Source: Paramacrobiotus richtersi | Lineage: Eukaryota > Tardigrada > Eutardigrada > Parachela > Macrobiotidae | Direction of reading: 5' to 3' | Assembly: GCA_034698045.1 (NCBI GenBank) | Contig: JAQGAU010001027.1 | Coordinates: 1-21,938 of the forward strand | Length of the DNA stretch: 21,938 nucleotides | In this document: positions 1 through 9,590 of the stretch, in pieces | Position numbering within the stretch: the stretch's first letter is position 1 | Layout of the letters: each line of letters begins with the position of its first letter | Notes under the pieces: model-generated | What the model saw: only the letters and a program-made list of their open reading frames with translations | Told to the model about the DNA's origin: nothing | Databases searched by the model: none | Program-made: the position numbers and the translations under genes

Positions 1-290
1 CAGTATTTTATATATGTGGTCCCGGTATTCCGCACGTATTCTCCCGTATTCTGCCCGTATTCCGTTGGTATTCTCTGCGTATTCCACTTGTATTCTGCAG
101 TATTTTATATATGTGGTCCCGGTATTCCGCACGTATTCTCCCGTATTCTGCCCGTATTCATTTTGTATTCTCTGCGTATTCCACTTGTATTCTGCAGTAT
201 TTTGTATATGCGGTCCCGGTATTACGCACGTATTCACCCGTATGCTGCCCGTATTCTGTATGTATTCTTTGCGTATTCCGCACGTATCCA
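1..290. repeat. 97-bp satellite array, GTATTC orientation (edge of window)
   Basis: Three consecutive units begin at 1, 98 and 195, each opening with the same TATA-rich stretch followed by GGTCCCGGTATTCC, so the period is 97 bp. Each unit is built from GTATTC/GTATTN boxes spaced 10-11 bp apart. The array begins at the window edge and probably continues outside it. It decays after about 290 into T-rich sequence. The same unit appears in reverse complement at 6125-7190. Short ORFs here are open only because the boxes contain no stop codon in most frames. Confidence 0.95.
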
Positions 291-486
291 TCTTTTTTTT
301 GCCCGTAATTTTTATGTTTTTGTTGTCCGTGCAGTAGACATAAATTCCTGTAGTCGTTGTAGTTGCGGTTGTCACCGATCTACTCCGACCTAACTCCGTA
401 TCTATATCTAATAGATATGGCACGTTTCGTACAGAGGCATTTTGAGCATCCAAATGTTTTCGTCGGTATAAGAATGTAGAATTGAA

Positions 487-622
487 TATAGCGTCCGTAT
501 AAAGCGAGGTCGGCCCGGTATAACACCCGCATAAATGTGATTGTCCGCGTAGAACTCTAAGCTAGGCCTGTGTATAACCCGTATAGCGTCCGTATAAAGC
601 GAGGTCGTCCCGTATAACACCT
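487..622. repeat. Direct repeat, two ~40-bp copies 95 bp apart
   Basis: A near-identical segment starting TATAGCGTCCGTATAAAG and ending GTATAACACC occurs at about 487-527 and 582-622. The copies differ by one indel and one substitution. The ~95-bp spacing is close to the 97-bp satellite period next door, and both are rich in GTAT boxes, so this may be a decayed extension of the array. That link is inference; the repeat itself is direct observation. Confidence 0.75.
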
Positions 623-673
623 CAAGTCCATTTGTAAGCTTTAATAAGTTTTCCCAATTGTCTACATATTCAG

Positions 674-1281
674 ATTAATGGCAAATTGCCGTCATCGAAA
701 TGGTTATTAACAAACACAGCCGATGAAAACGTGCTTCCTATAAGAGCGGTACGGATTAAAGCAGCTCAAGAAAAACTATTAGCAGCAAAACCATGTTTAC
801 GCGGCTTTTGCAAAAGGTTCTCTATCCTTAGGTGTGGAAGACGTTTTTTATGCATGCTTTGTTCGTATGAAAATGCGAGTGATGAACTTATGCAGAATTT
901 ACGCGCTAAACCAACGGCGACATTTTGGCAAACCCGGAGTTTGAACCACATTAGTCCATGCCTAGCGTCTCTGACGCTTGTTTCAGGGATCCGGTATTCC
1001 TAACAAAGAAAGAACAAAATGTCGGATTGAACGGAAATACAAAGAAATGTTCTCGAACGTTGCTAAGGTGAGGAACTTCTACGTCTTCCCAGATATCTCT
1101 AAGTTGGTTCTTCTTCGTCACAGTGTGAGTATACATTAGTGATCTGAGCATGCGCATGAATCGATATCTATAGATGCATAGATGTCCGCTGCATAGAAGC
1201 AAACAATGTAGCGGATGTGAAGGAACACAAAAGACTATTCTTTACTTTAAACTGTCGGTGACAAGGCTACTCTTGCCCTAA
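674..1281 (+). CDS. Tentative multi-exon gene, 5' end missing, function unknown
   Basis: Four phase-0 segments can be joined: 674-748 (after CATATTCAG), 783-938, 987-1124 (after TTGTTTCAG, before GTGAGT) and 1174-1281 (after ATCTATAG, ending TAA). Together they give 158 residues without a start codon, so an upstream exon would be needed. The last segment carries a cluster RCPLHRSKQCSGC (Cys at spacing 7 and 2) that could bind metal. The proposed introns are 34, 48 and 49 nt. The 749 donor (GTACGG) and the 939 donor (GTTTGA) are weak, and an alternative donor AAG|GTGAGG exists at 1067/1068. I do not recognise the protein. The model rests only on frame continuity and could be wrong in any junction. 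Confidence 0.25.
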
Positions 1282-1755
1282 ACTATTGGTGTACGGCAAA
1301 TATTTCCTTGACAGACGGAACCTTTCCTCTGCACAACTACATCCCGCGTTAAGCAAGAGATATTTCATGTTCAGAACTAATATCATAATCAGGATGCATA
1401 ATTTATGCTATTGTGTCAGGAAGTATGGGTTATCTAACATGAGACTGTTTTAATATGTTACATTACCTAACTTCCTCGTTCGCTTGGATCATCCAGCTCA
1501 ACGTCCGTAGATCGCGCTTGACGTTTGCCTGTGAAAACACTGCAGTGAGTACGGAACTGATGATTGGGGTCTGGTGAATCGTGGAAGTATGAAAATGAAG
1601 TTAATTAAGCGTGTCACTTGGCACAGCTTGACAAATGCACTAGTTAGCTTGCAGTAAACAGTCATCTAAAGTATTTTCTTCCACTGAGCTCAGATATTTC
1701 ATAAAATCACCACAAAGAACAATGTAGCGAGAAAACAAAACGATAAGTTTCATAA
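1282..1755. other. Intergenic, nothing recognised
   Basis: AT-rich sequence between the tentative plus-strand gene and the stop codon of the minus-strand membrane protein. No ORF, repeat or clear AATAAA signal for the minus-strand gene stands out. Confidence 0.6.
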
Positions 1756-3785
1756 TCAGTTCCCTGCACACCTACATTTGCAGACGATCACGACAGCAAC
1801 AGCACCTCCGCCGAAGACGATGATACCACCGCCGACAATAAAGAGGCAAATATAAAGAAGTTGGTATTCGGTAACTTTGTTGGCATTTTGGTTCCCAGTG
1901 TTCTTTTCCTGTATTGCATCCCCCGTTTCTCTCTGTTGGGTGGTGTCACCAGCCGTCACGTGACCGTAATGAAGGTCGTCAGGCTTAGTGCTATCGGTGG
2001 TATCAGCCAGCATTACAGTAATTCTGTCATCCAGTGAGTTCATAGCTGCAGCTCCGATTACGCCAGCGAGGGCCATAGCAGCTGACTGCTTGGCGACTTT
2101 TCCTACTTGTGCGAGTACCGCCTTTCCTGCAGTCTTGACGTAGCTTTCTTTCGGGGCATTTACTGTGGGAACCTTGTTTGCTGGAACGTTTACTGGGGTT
2201 TTCTTAACAACAGTACCAAGGACACGAGCTAACGGTGTGACCGGGCGCCAGACATTTTGAGATGGATTTACTGTTACTGCAAGTCGGCGGCCTGCATCCC
2301 ACTTTGGCTGAAAATAGAAAATATTTGGAGCTGTGAATGACCATAGCACAATTTTATGCGATCGGCATTTCTCTATATACTATGTCTTGCACCGAGGTCA
2401 TACATGGAATTCAGTACATGGGGAAGCTAGCCGACCAGGTACTGTTGGCTTAACCATTTCAATAAACTGGAGCAGCATAAATAATTTAGGTGTACAAGGA
2501 CCGTAATGAATCAGGTAAAGAACGTCATAAATCTTACGTATTCTGGTATAATAACACAACGGGAAACGGTGCGGTACTTGTTTTTATGGGATCATCATCT
2601 TATCACCATCAGTAAAGTATCTTAGCAATGCCAAAACGATCCCACGTTACTGTAGAACAAACTTCTGTAAATTTGCCATTTGCGTTTATTTAGTTATGTT
2701 GCATTAATGCTGAGTTTCATACTTTCGGAATCTTCGTTGGTTGACGACTGCGTTGATAAATTTCTATCAGGGTCTTATATTTATGCGATGCTTCATGTGT
2801 CTAGTTGTTCCTGCTTAATAATCGAAACAGATAACTGATTACAGAAAACTTCTTGTAGTTGCGACACTTTAACCTTACGTAAGGACATTTTCAATGATGA
2901 TATTCTCACACTGAACCGTTGCAGTTGATGCACTGCATTTGCAAACGATTCACGTTGCACGTTTACTAGTAGCAGCCGGTGTAAGTTTCGGTGCATTCAT
3001 ATTGTCTTTCGCCGCCGCTCTGAATACTTGGATTTGATTTGTGCATGCGACCATATTTATTTACCTAGGCAAGTTTTAAGTAAAAAGCTGCACATCCGGT
3101 GAACTTAAGAGTCAGTTAGCGCATGAATACATGCTAGCAAATACTAATTATAATCCACAAGAAAAAGTCGGCTTAGAAAACAGCTGGAATTTACGGACTT
3201 ATTTTGTTCACAGCCTTTGCAGGTCACCAGCCGGACATACGTTCATCATTTACCAGAGTTGTTATAGAATCAGTCGCATCTGAGTCAGCGCCGGAAACGG
3301 CATAACCAAATATCGTTTGTACAGAAAATTTAGACTCCGGTATCTTAAGCACGAGATTTAGTACATTTTTGCATTCCTCAATTTTACTTGGTATCATGTT
3401 AGTTTAGATTTTGAAGCATGGGTACGCTGCCAAACACATACCGCTCTAATCTCGCGTGATTCGTCCCAGGTTTAGAACGACAACGTGCGCGGTTGATCTA
3501 TGGATCTACAGATCTAAGGCCTACCGCGCGAAAAGCGTCGAAAGATTCCGCAAAAAGTAAAGGTGCAGCAACATACTCAACCGTTGTTTAATGTCACCTG
3601 TTTCTGTCATCACTATCAAATTTAACCAAATTTTAATGTACCTCTGCGCGTGACTGGGGTTTGATTGGAGGAGCGCGGATTGGAGTCCGTATAGCAGGTC
3701 TCATCATTGGACGTGGTGGTGGGCGAAACCCGAAAACAGGTCCGAAGCACAAAAGGAGACAAAGAATGACCTTTGGTGTGTACAT
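1756..3785 (-). CDS. Signal-peptide, single-pass membrane protein of unknown family (six exons)
   Basis: Model: exons 3785-3642, 3376-3254, 3019-2967, 2932-2879, 2763-2723, 2330-1756. All junctions use GT...AG, phases agree, and the coding length is 990 nt (329 aa plus TGA). Residues 1-19 (MYTPKVILCLLLCFGPVFG) are a signal peptide, and the ATG has A at -3. A Pro/Arg-rich stretch follows (RPPPRP...RAPPIKP, ~20-45). The ectodomain has four Cys (50, 98, 105, 115), so two disulfides are possible, and an N-glycosylation site at N126. An Ala-rich stretch spans ~205-235, then comes an acidic, Thr-rich segment. Residues ~296-321 form a Gly-rich transmembrane helix ending in a short tail KCRCAGN whose Cys could be palmitoylated. 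The predicted topology is type I. Exon 1 and the last exon are the most certain; exons 3-5 are small. The intron at 2933-2966 would be only 34 nt. The first 33 codons of the sequence after 2307 are also open in a second, Cys-rich frame. No family recognised. Confidence 0.6.
2933..2966 (-). other. Putative 34-nt intron in the membrane-protein gene
   Basis: On the minus strand the exon reading ...ETYTGCY runs into TAG unless GTAAAC...ATGCAG is removed. Removing exactly 34 nt joins it in phase 2 to ASTATVQCENIIIENVL. No other acceptor nearby keeps both flanking frames. Introns this short are unusual in animals. Confidence 0.4.
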
Positions 3786-4674
3786 CTTTAGCTTTTTAAC
3801 AGACGCAAGAATATACTGTGCAGCTGTGTTCGCAAGGTTTTTGGAATATCTAGCGAGAAACGCGATGCACCGATGCATTCAAATAAAGATCGATTTAATA
3901 GACTGAAAGCAACCCCAATCGGCAAGTTTTGCTGTCTCAAACGGGATGAAACGCGCAGTAATAATAATAACACTCAATGGATTTCTTCGCTCATAGAGCT
4001 CAAAACTATGTTTAGGATATTAAACGACTCAACTGCGTGACGGTAAATGTCCTAATCCGTGTGGACTTCGGAAAATGTAGAAACGTTAGTGGTCAGCACG
4101 CTTGATGACGCGTCTAATGGTTGTTATTCTTCAGTGCATTTTTGCAATCAAAAAAACATTCTTGTGAGTGCTTGCGTGTTGCAATTTATCGGCTATATAA
4201 ATCGCGCACTAATTTGAGGATTAGAAATAGTCATGGCGATAACTAGAAAACCCAAGGCGATTATAATCGTGGCAAAATTGTAAAGTGCTACGCTAAAGAT
4301 GCACAACTTTCTGTAGAAAGTATGAGACTGTCCACGTGCACGATTGGTCGCATTCATCTTGAAATATCTAACGTAATGCCGTTTTCGATCTAGTATACAA
4401 CAATGTGGCAATCCGAATTAGCAAGCGTGGAACTACCATTCCTAGTAAAGTTTCTGCTGTAATTTCGTGTACTGTTATCGACCGAAGCGAAGCGGATGTC
4501 CTCCTGTTGAAGAGTAATGCAAAGATGTCTATTGACAACCGTTTTTTGCATACAGCGGTAGCGCGGTCAATTTTCATCCGAGTTTTGTCAAATTTGAACA
4601 GATCCAAGATGCCGACCGGTAGATGAGCTGATCAGTTTTTGGTATATATATCACGAAAGATGACCGAAATATAG
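3786..4674. other. Upstream region of the membrane-protein gene; no supported gene
   Basis: It contains a TATATAAA motif at about 4194-4201, readable as a TATA box on the plus strand and as TTTATATA on the minus strand, about 410 bp upstream of the membrane-protein ATG. Several 60-80-codon ORFs overlap on both strands at 4193-4626 with no splice context or recognisable domain. I see no gene that can be defended. Confidence 0.4.
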
Positions 4675-4815
4675 GCAAAACAAGAGCACATTTTCGAGGA
4701 AAGATTCTTTTGTCTGCTGAGCCTAGAACAATACGGCTTGCGCAATGGGCTACCGAGTTTCACGACGGTCATGTCACCTCGATTGACCAACTTCTATAAA
4801 GAATTTTGGGCTTAG
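4675..4815 (+). CDS. Possible terminal exon, unknown product
   Basis: After an ATATAG that could be a 3' splice site, 46 codons are open to TAG, reading EERFFCLLSLEQYGLRNGLP in the middle and ending FYKEFWA. It has no start codon, the acceptor lacks a pyrimidine tract, and no partner exon was found upstream. An open run of this length is common by chance, so this is only a flagged candidate. Confidence 0.15.
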   Translation, partial: AKQEHIFEERFFCLLSLEQYGLRNGLPSFTTVMSPRLTNFYKEFWA

Positions 4816-5501
4816 CGCGCCCCAGGATGGCCGCGAAAAAATCCCAGAAACTGAAAACCATATAAAAAATGTACAAGGAAGTGTACTTAATTATTAATGC
4901 CAAACTTGCGCAGGAGAATCTGCATTTTCATGTTTCTGTATTTCAGTACTTCTTCGGAGATATAGGAACTGGGTTCTGCGTTCGAAGTTTCTTCTTTTGA
5001 GTGGTTTAGGTTTGTATAGTAATGTAACGTTTTTTTTATTTACGGCATTTGACTGCTATCAGTCCTCATCTACATTTGAAACAGTCGTTTAAAACATAGA
5101 ACGGAACAGCATTATGTGCTATTAATTTTATTGAAGCGTGTCTGTACTTTAAGCTGGATATGTATCGAAATAAACCAGATTTCAGCTTAAATTTTCAAAG
5201 GGAAGCGTGGCCCTACGTCACAGCCCAGCTTGATGACATATGAAATTCCTATTTCTGATTCATTCTGAATACGCCCAAAAACAGACAAAAGCAGATCCAA
5301 AAGAACAGAACATAACTTTACCGCGTTCAAACGATCAAACGATAAGTGTTCACCAGAAACTACGAACTACACACTGGGAGTCGCGGCAGAAAAAAACGCA
5401 TGACACTGTTAACGTCCTCGTAATCAAGACACCAAGATTAATAACGTTTTGGAAACAACGCAACTAACTGCAATAACGCAATAACATTATTATTAACGCA
5501 A
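4816..5501. other. Intergenic, nothing recognised
   Basis: AT-rich sequence with a T8 run near 5031 and one 75-codon plus-strand ORF (5240-5467) that is Lys/Gln/Thr-rich with no recognised feature. No repeat or RNA gene seen. Confidence 0.5.
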
Positions 5502-5714
5502 TTAAACTGAAACATGTTTTGTAGTTCCATTTTCAACTAAAATAAGAGACTTTTCAGGAGGCGGAAGGTTGCCTTGGGCCGCCTTATCCACGGCGTCCCA
5601 GTAGTAGCTGCAGCCGGGACGACTTGGATCGTTCGTCGTATTTGGTTTGCCATTTAGGTGTCGCTTTGCTTTTTTCGCAAAGTGTGTCGTTATACTTCTT
5701 GTTTCATGCTGAAG
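5502..5714 (-). CDS. Probable terminal exon of an unidentified minus-strand gene
   Basis: On the minus strand a 3' splice site (TTCTAATATTCTAG) is followed by 70 open codons ending in TAA. The central part reads NDPSRPGCSYYWDAVDKAAQ then GNLPPPEKSL, and the segment is markedly more GC-rich than its surroundings. An NGT sequon (N-G-T) lies near the end. A second possible acceptor (GCTTCAG) is six bases further in and keeps the same frame. A good donor CTTAG|GTAAGAAAG lies about 55 bp upstream, but the exon ending there would place an in-frame TAG at the junction, so the upstream exon is unresolved. Family not recognised. Confidence 0.4.
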   Translation of the reverse strand, partial: LQHETRSITTHFAKKAKRHLNGKPNTTNDPSRPGCSYYWDAVDKAAQGNLPPPEKSLILVENGTTKHVSV

Positions 5715-6124
5715 CTAGAATATTAGAAGACATTTGACAAAATCGGCTACAGTAAAGTTCCTTTCTTACCTAAGCGAAGTTGTGGAGGCTATTTTTACGC
5801 CAACAAATGATTTAACTCTGCAAAATCACCGCGTGTTGCCAGTATCAAGCTGCAGAAACCGCAAGCAGCACCAAAACAATTAATTAAAGCGGAAGCAGAG
5901 TTACCCAACTGTCCAAGACATTTACACACTGACATTTTATTCACCAACTACAAATGCAGCAATGAGGAAGGATACAGAAACAAAGAAAAAGCAATACCAT
6001 AATAGCAATACCATAAAAGCAACAAAATAACGCAGAATGCAAATAACTTAGAATGAAGAAACGGTACTGCATAAAAACCTCACAGCACGTTAACGACAGC
6101 GGCCGATTGGACAGATCACCCAAG
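5715..6124. other. Region between a probable exon and the satellite array
   Basis: It contains a consensus-like minus-strand donor at about 5767-5776, but no upstream exon could be phased to the 5502-5714 exon. The A-rich stretch at 5980-6060 resembles degraded low-complexity sequence. No other feature seen. Confidence 0.4.
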
Positions 6125-7190
6125 CGGAATACGTGCAGAATACCAATACTACAGAATACAACTGCAATACGCAAAGAATATAAACAGAATATGGGCAGAA
6201 TACGTGAGAATATGTGCGGAATACCGGGTCCACATATAAAAAATACAACAGAATATAAGTGGAATAAGCGAAGAATACAAACAGAATACGCGCAGAATAC
6301 GGCAGAATACTGGCGAAATATCGGGAACAAATAAGGTGAATATTGCCGAATACAAGTTGAATACGAAAAAAAAAACAGATTACGCGCAGAATACGGGAGA
6401 ATACGTGCGGTATACCGGGACCACAGGAGGAAAATACTGTAGAATACAAGTGGAATACGCTAAGAATACAAGCAGAATACGCGCAGAATACGGGAGAATA
6501 CGTGCGGAATACCGGGACCACATATATAAAATACTAGAGAATACAAGTGGAATACGCGATGAATACAAACAGAATACGCGCAGAATACGGGAGAATACGT
6601 GCGGTATACCGGGACCACAGGAGGAAAATACTCTAGAATACAAGTGGAATACGCTAAGAATACAAGCAGAATACGCGCCGAATACGGGAGAATACGTGCG
6701 GAATACCGGGACCACATAATATTATATAAAATACCAGAGAATACAAGTGGAATACGCAAAGAATACAAACAGAATACGCGCAGAATACGGGAGAATACGT
6801 GCGGTATACCCGGACCACAGGAGGAAAATACTGAAGAATACAAGTGGAATACGCTAAGAATACAGACAGAATACGCGCAGAATACGGGAGAATACGTGCG
6901 GTATACCGGGACCACAGGAGGAAAATACTCTAGAATACAAGTGGAATACGCTAAGAATACAAGCAGAATACGCGCAGAATACGGGAGAATACGTGCGGAA
7001 TACCGGGACCACATATATAAAATACTAGAGAATACAAGTGGAATACGCGGTGAATACAAACAGAATACGGGCAGAATACGGTGGAATACGCGGAGAAAAA
7101 CGGAATCCGACATCTACAATACTGAAGAATACATGTTGAATACTGGGAGAATACGGTCGAATACGCAGAATACGTACGGGAAAAACGTGT
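6125..7190. repeat. 97-bp satellite array, GAATAC orientation, two alternating unit types
   Basis: The landmark ATACCGGG (or a one-base variant) occurs at 6221, 6412, 6509, 6606, 6703, 6806, 6903 and 7000. Spacing is 97 bp except 103 across a 6-bp AT insertion after 6703, and a diverged double unit at 6221-6412. Unit type A follows it with CCACAGGAGGAAAATACT, type B with CCACATATATAAAATACT. The order is B, diverged, A, B, A, B, A, A, B, so the higher-order period is mostly 194 bp. Each unit contains about eight ATAC boxes spaced 10-11 bp with one 21-bp gap. Ends decay at both sides. It is the reverse complement of the 1-290 array. Long ORFs on both strands are a composition effect. Confidence 0.95.
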
Positions 7191-7670
7191 CCAGAAAATA
7201 GAGGTGTACGAAAGTGGCCATAGGTGAAGGTAGGGGGCAAAAACAAAAAATATGTAGCTGCGAAGATTAGCTCTGGCTGACATATCTGTGCTAACAATCG
7301 TTTATCATGACAGTCAATTTTTCAAGCGTAGGATATCCATGTTTGCAGTATGAAAGCACTCATTTACAGTAATGTTTATGGGACAAAGAAATGCATAAGC
7401 GTAAACTGTACAGAATGTTCGTCTATTCTCCAGCTGGAAAGGCATGAAAAAAAGCAAAAGGAAAGGAGTGATAAATCTGAACTTCAATGAAAACTGAGAA
7501 ACTGACCTGAGAGCACTAGTGCAAGCTCAATACAAGTCCTAGAAGAACAAGTTATTCAGGGGTTCAAGCAAAACAAATTAGTTCACGAGGTGGACTGTGG
7601 TTGCGTTTCGATAGCGGAATTCCATATGTATGAATTCCTTGCATTTGCTGTACTTCGTGTAATATCTACA
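7191..7670. other. Intergenic between satellite and duplicated block
   Basis: No gene, repeat or RNA recognised. Similarity to the second duplicate unit begins only around 7668. Confidence 0.5.
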
Positions 7671-7678
7671 GTGACGGA

Positions 7679-9590
7679 TTAAAAGCTGGAGTTACACGAG
7701 CTGTGCGTTGATTGCAGTTTCTCCAAATCTTGTCGAATGATGCAATCTTCATTATCTGCCAGCTGCGAAAACAGCAGAACGTAACTGAGAACTGCGCCGG
7801 CTGCCTAAAACCAAGCGAAGAGAAGAACTTGTCAGTGCCGCAGGTTGTTAATGTCGCAAGCTCCGAGCGAACTAACTGCTGCGTAATACAGGTGTTCTTG
7901 CAATGACTCGTGCGGTATGTAGGATCAATTACCCCGAGTGCCATTTCCCTTGTCAGTGCTGCACCGGCTATTGTAAAACCCGCTGGCTTCAGTCGATACT
8001 CCTTGATGTGCTGCTTCAATGGTCCATTCTCCACAGGTAAAATTTTCATGATAGCAGACGCCTAGATGCAGGAAATGGGAAAAAACAGCCAACTGTTTAA
8101 AGAGAAAAGGTTTCAATGTGCCGATTGCGGGATTTGCCTAGGCAAATCCAAGCACTGGTCAAGTCGTTGTTCAACCGTGTACTAGCTGTGTACAATAAGC
8201 TTTCGCAAACAAACTTAGCCCGGTAAATCACAAGAAAATGTACGTTCGACATTACAGCAAGCATGATTTGAAATGAAGAAAGAAAAACACATGCTTACGA
8301 TCACACGAGCTATTCTCTGACTATTCACTGTGCCATAAGTTACGGCATTTCAAGATATTCCAAACTTTTATCTTTGAAATTACTGACCTAACAGAAAATA
8401 CTATGTAATAATTTTTTCTTACGCATTTCATAACGCTTAGAAATATTACTTCACAGTACAAACTGCTGTACGCGTACCATTGGAACCATTTCACCTTAAG
8501 TATGAAATGCATTTGGATGGAAGTTGTATGTACTCGTACATGCACGCACACCGGCTCGTAGCAGCTGTACGAGTACCAGAACACTGTGGATCCTTACCTG
8601 CTCGGCGAGACATACAAATACAGCACCCAATAATGTCAGATAAACGAGTGTCGCGATAACCAAGAAACCATGATTAGCAATATCCACAAATCCAGTTTTT
8701 TTGTATTGTTGAACCATAAGATATGTAGAAAACAGCAAGGTTCCTAAACATTGCAAGAAAATCATACCGCTCACGTTAGACAGCCCAGAATCAAGTACTG
8801 TCGTAAGCTCTGCAAGGCGACGATGCTCATCTACCAATAAAGGTGTTGGTCCCAAATCAATCTTTATTCAGTGGCTCTTGAAACCACGTTCAGTGTGGAA
8901 AATAAATGTCCCATAAGAAAAGCAATGCAAAGCGTAAAGCTCTGCAGAGCACACCGGCCACTTACGGCGACTCGATAGAATACAGCGTAAAACACGTAAA
9001 TAACTCTGAATATTTCAAAAGAAACATGACTTTTCATGGCATCGTAATCCTGTCGCAAATAAACGTCATATGTAGGGATATCGAAGTATATCACTGAACG
9101 AACGATTCCAGCAATAACTGCAAAACAGTTTAATCCCATGAACAGGCAGGTTAGCCAGCTGGACCTTCCGGTCAGTGAATAGTCGGCTTTTCCTGCTGTT
9201 TTTCTGACACTACTTATAATCATTTCACTTGACTGCAAAAAGACCCAAAAGTAACCAACTGCTGCGATAGCATCCAGTACAATTGGTGCTTGCGATAAGA
9301 GAACGGTGAACGATCCGTGTGGTACGATTCCGTTGACGAAGTCGCTATAAGAGCAGTAAGATGATGCCAGGATTTGCAGGGTGCTGTAAAGGGCTACTAC
9401 AGTTTTGAGTACAGCATATCTTCTAACCACGGATTTGGTTGACGAATTAGAAGGCAGTGGCACAAGTAAACCGGCAAAATACAAAAGCATAAGCCAAACT
9501 GTGCAAGTTCTTTGTACAGCTGTGGATTGAACCGCTTCGTTTTCATATTTATACCATCTAAATTTACAAAGCCATACAGTATACCGTTAT
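7679..9590 (-). pseudogene. Gustatory-receptor-family (7tm_7) pseudogene, copy 1
   Basis: Paralogue of the intact gene at 13863-16019. Exon 3 (7804-7679) and exon 2 (8061-7933) are intact and correctly spliced in phase 0. They give 43 and 41 residues and include the family's TM7 signature as SYVLLFSQL. The damage is confined to exon 1 (~9590-8598). The ATG pair of copy 2 reads ATAACG here, a 1-nt deletion lies near 9525, and near 8865-8880 a 1-nt plus a 3-nt deletion shift the frame. A TGA also occurs in the restored frame there. Between the lesions 208 codons are open (9490-8864), resuming at 8855-8598 to the donor GAGCAG|GTAAGG. By eye, 29 of 43 residues of exon 2 and 31 of 41 of exon 3 match copy 2. 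Likely a recent pseudogene; assembly error is unlikely to produce three lesions. Confidence 0.85.
8130..8149. repeat. Perfect 20-bp palindrome in an intron
   Basis: GGATTTGCCTAGGCAAATCC is identical to its reverse complement. It lies in intron 1 of the copy 1 gustatory-receptor pseudogene. The duplicate intron keeps only the left half (GGAATTTGCCT), so the right arm was gained here or lost there. Confidence 0.9.

Noticed and set aside
1..290. CRISPR array
   Set aside because: Units are contiguous degenerate tandem repeats without unique spacers, in eukaryotic intron-bearing DNA.
2793..2996. 67-codon minus-strand ORF inside the membrane-protein gene
   Set aside because: It overlaps two proposed exons in another frame and has no signal or domain.
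3786..3878. N-terminal extension of exon 1 to the upstream ATG at 3878
   Set aside because: It would bury the signal peptide behind 31 residues. The ATG at 3785 starts directly at a textbook signal sequence.
6090..7201. ORFs of 125-217 codons on both strands of the satellite, and those at 14-393
   Set aside because: They are open on both strands and in several frames because GAATAC/GTATTC boxes lack stop codons. The 97-bp period is not a multiple of three and there is no start or splice context.
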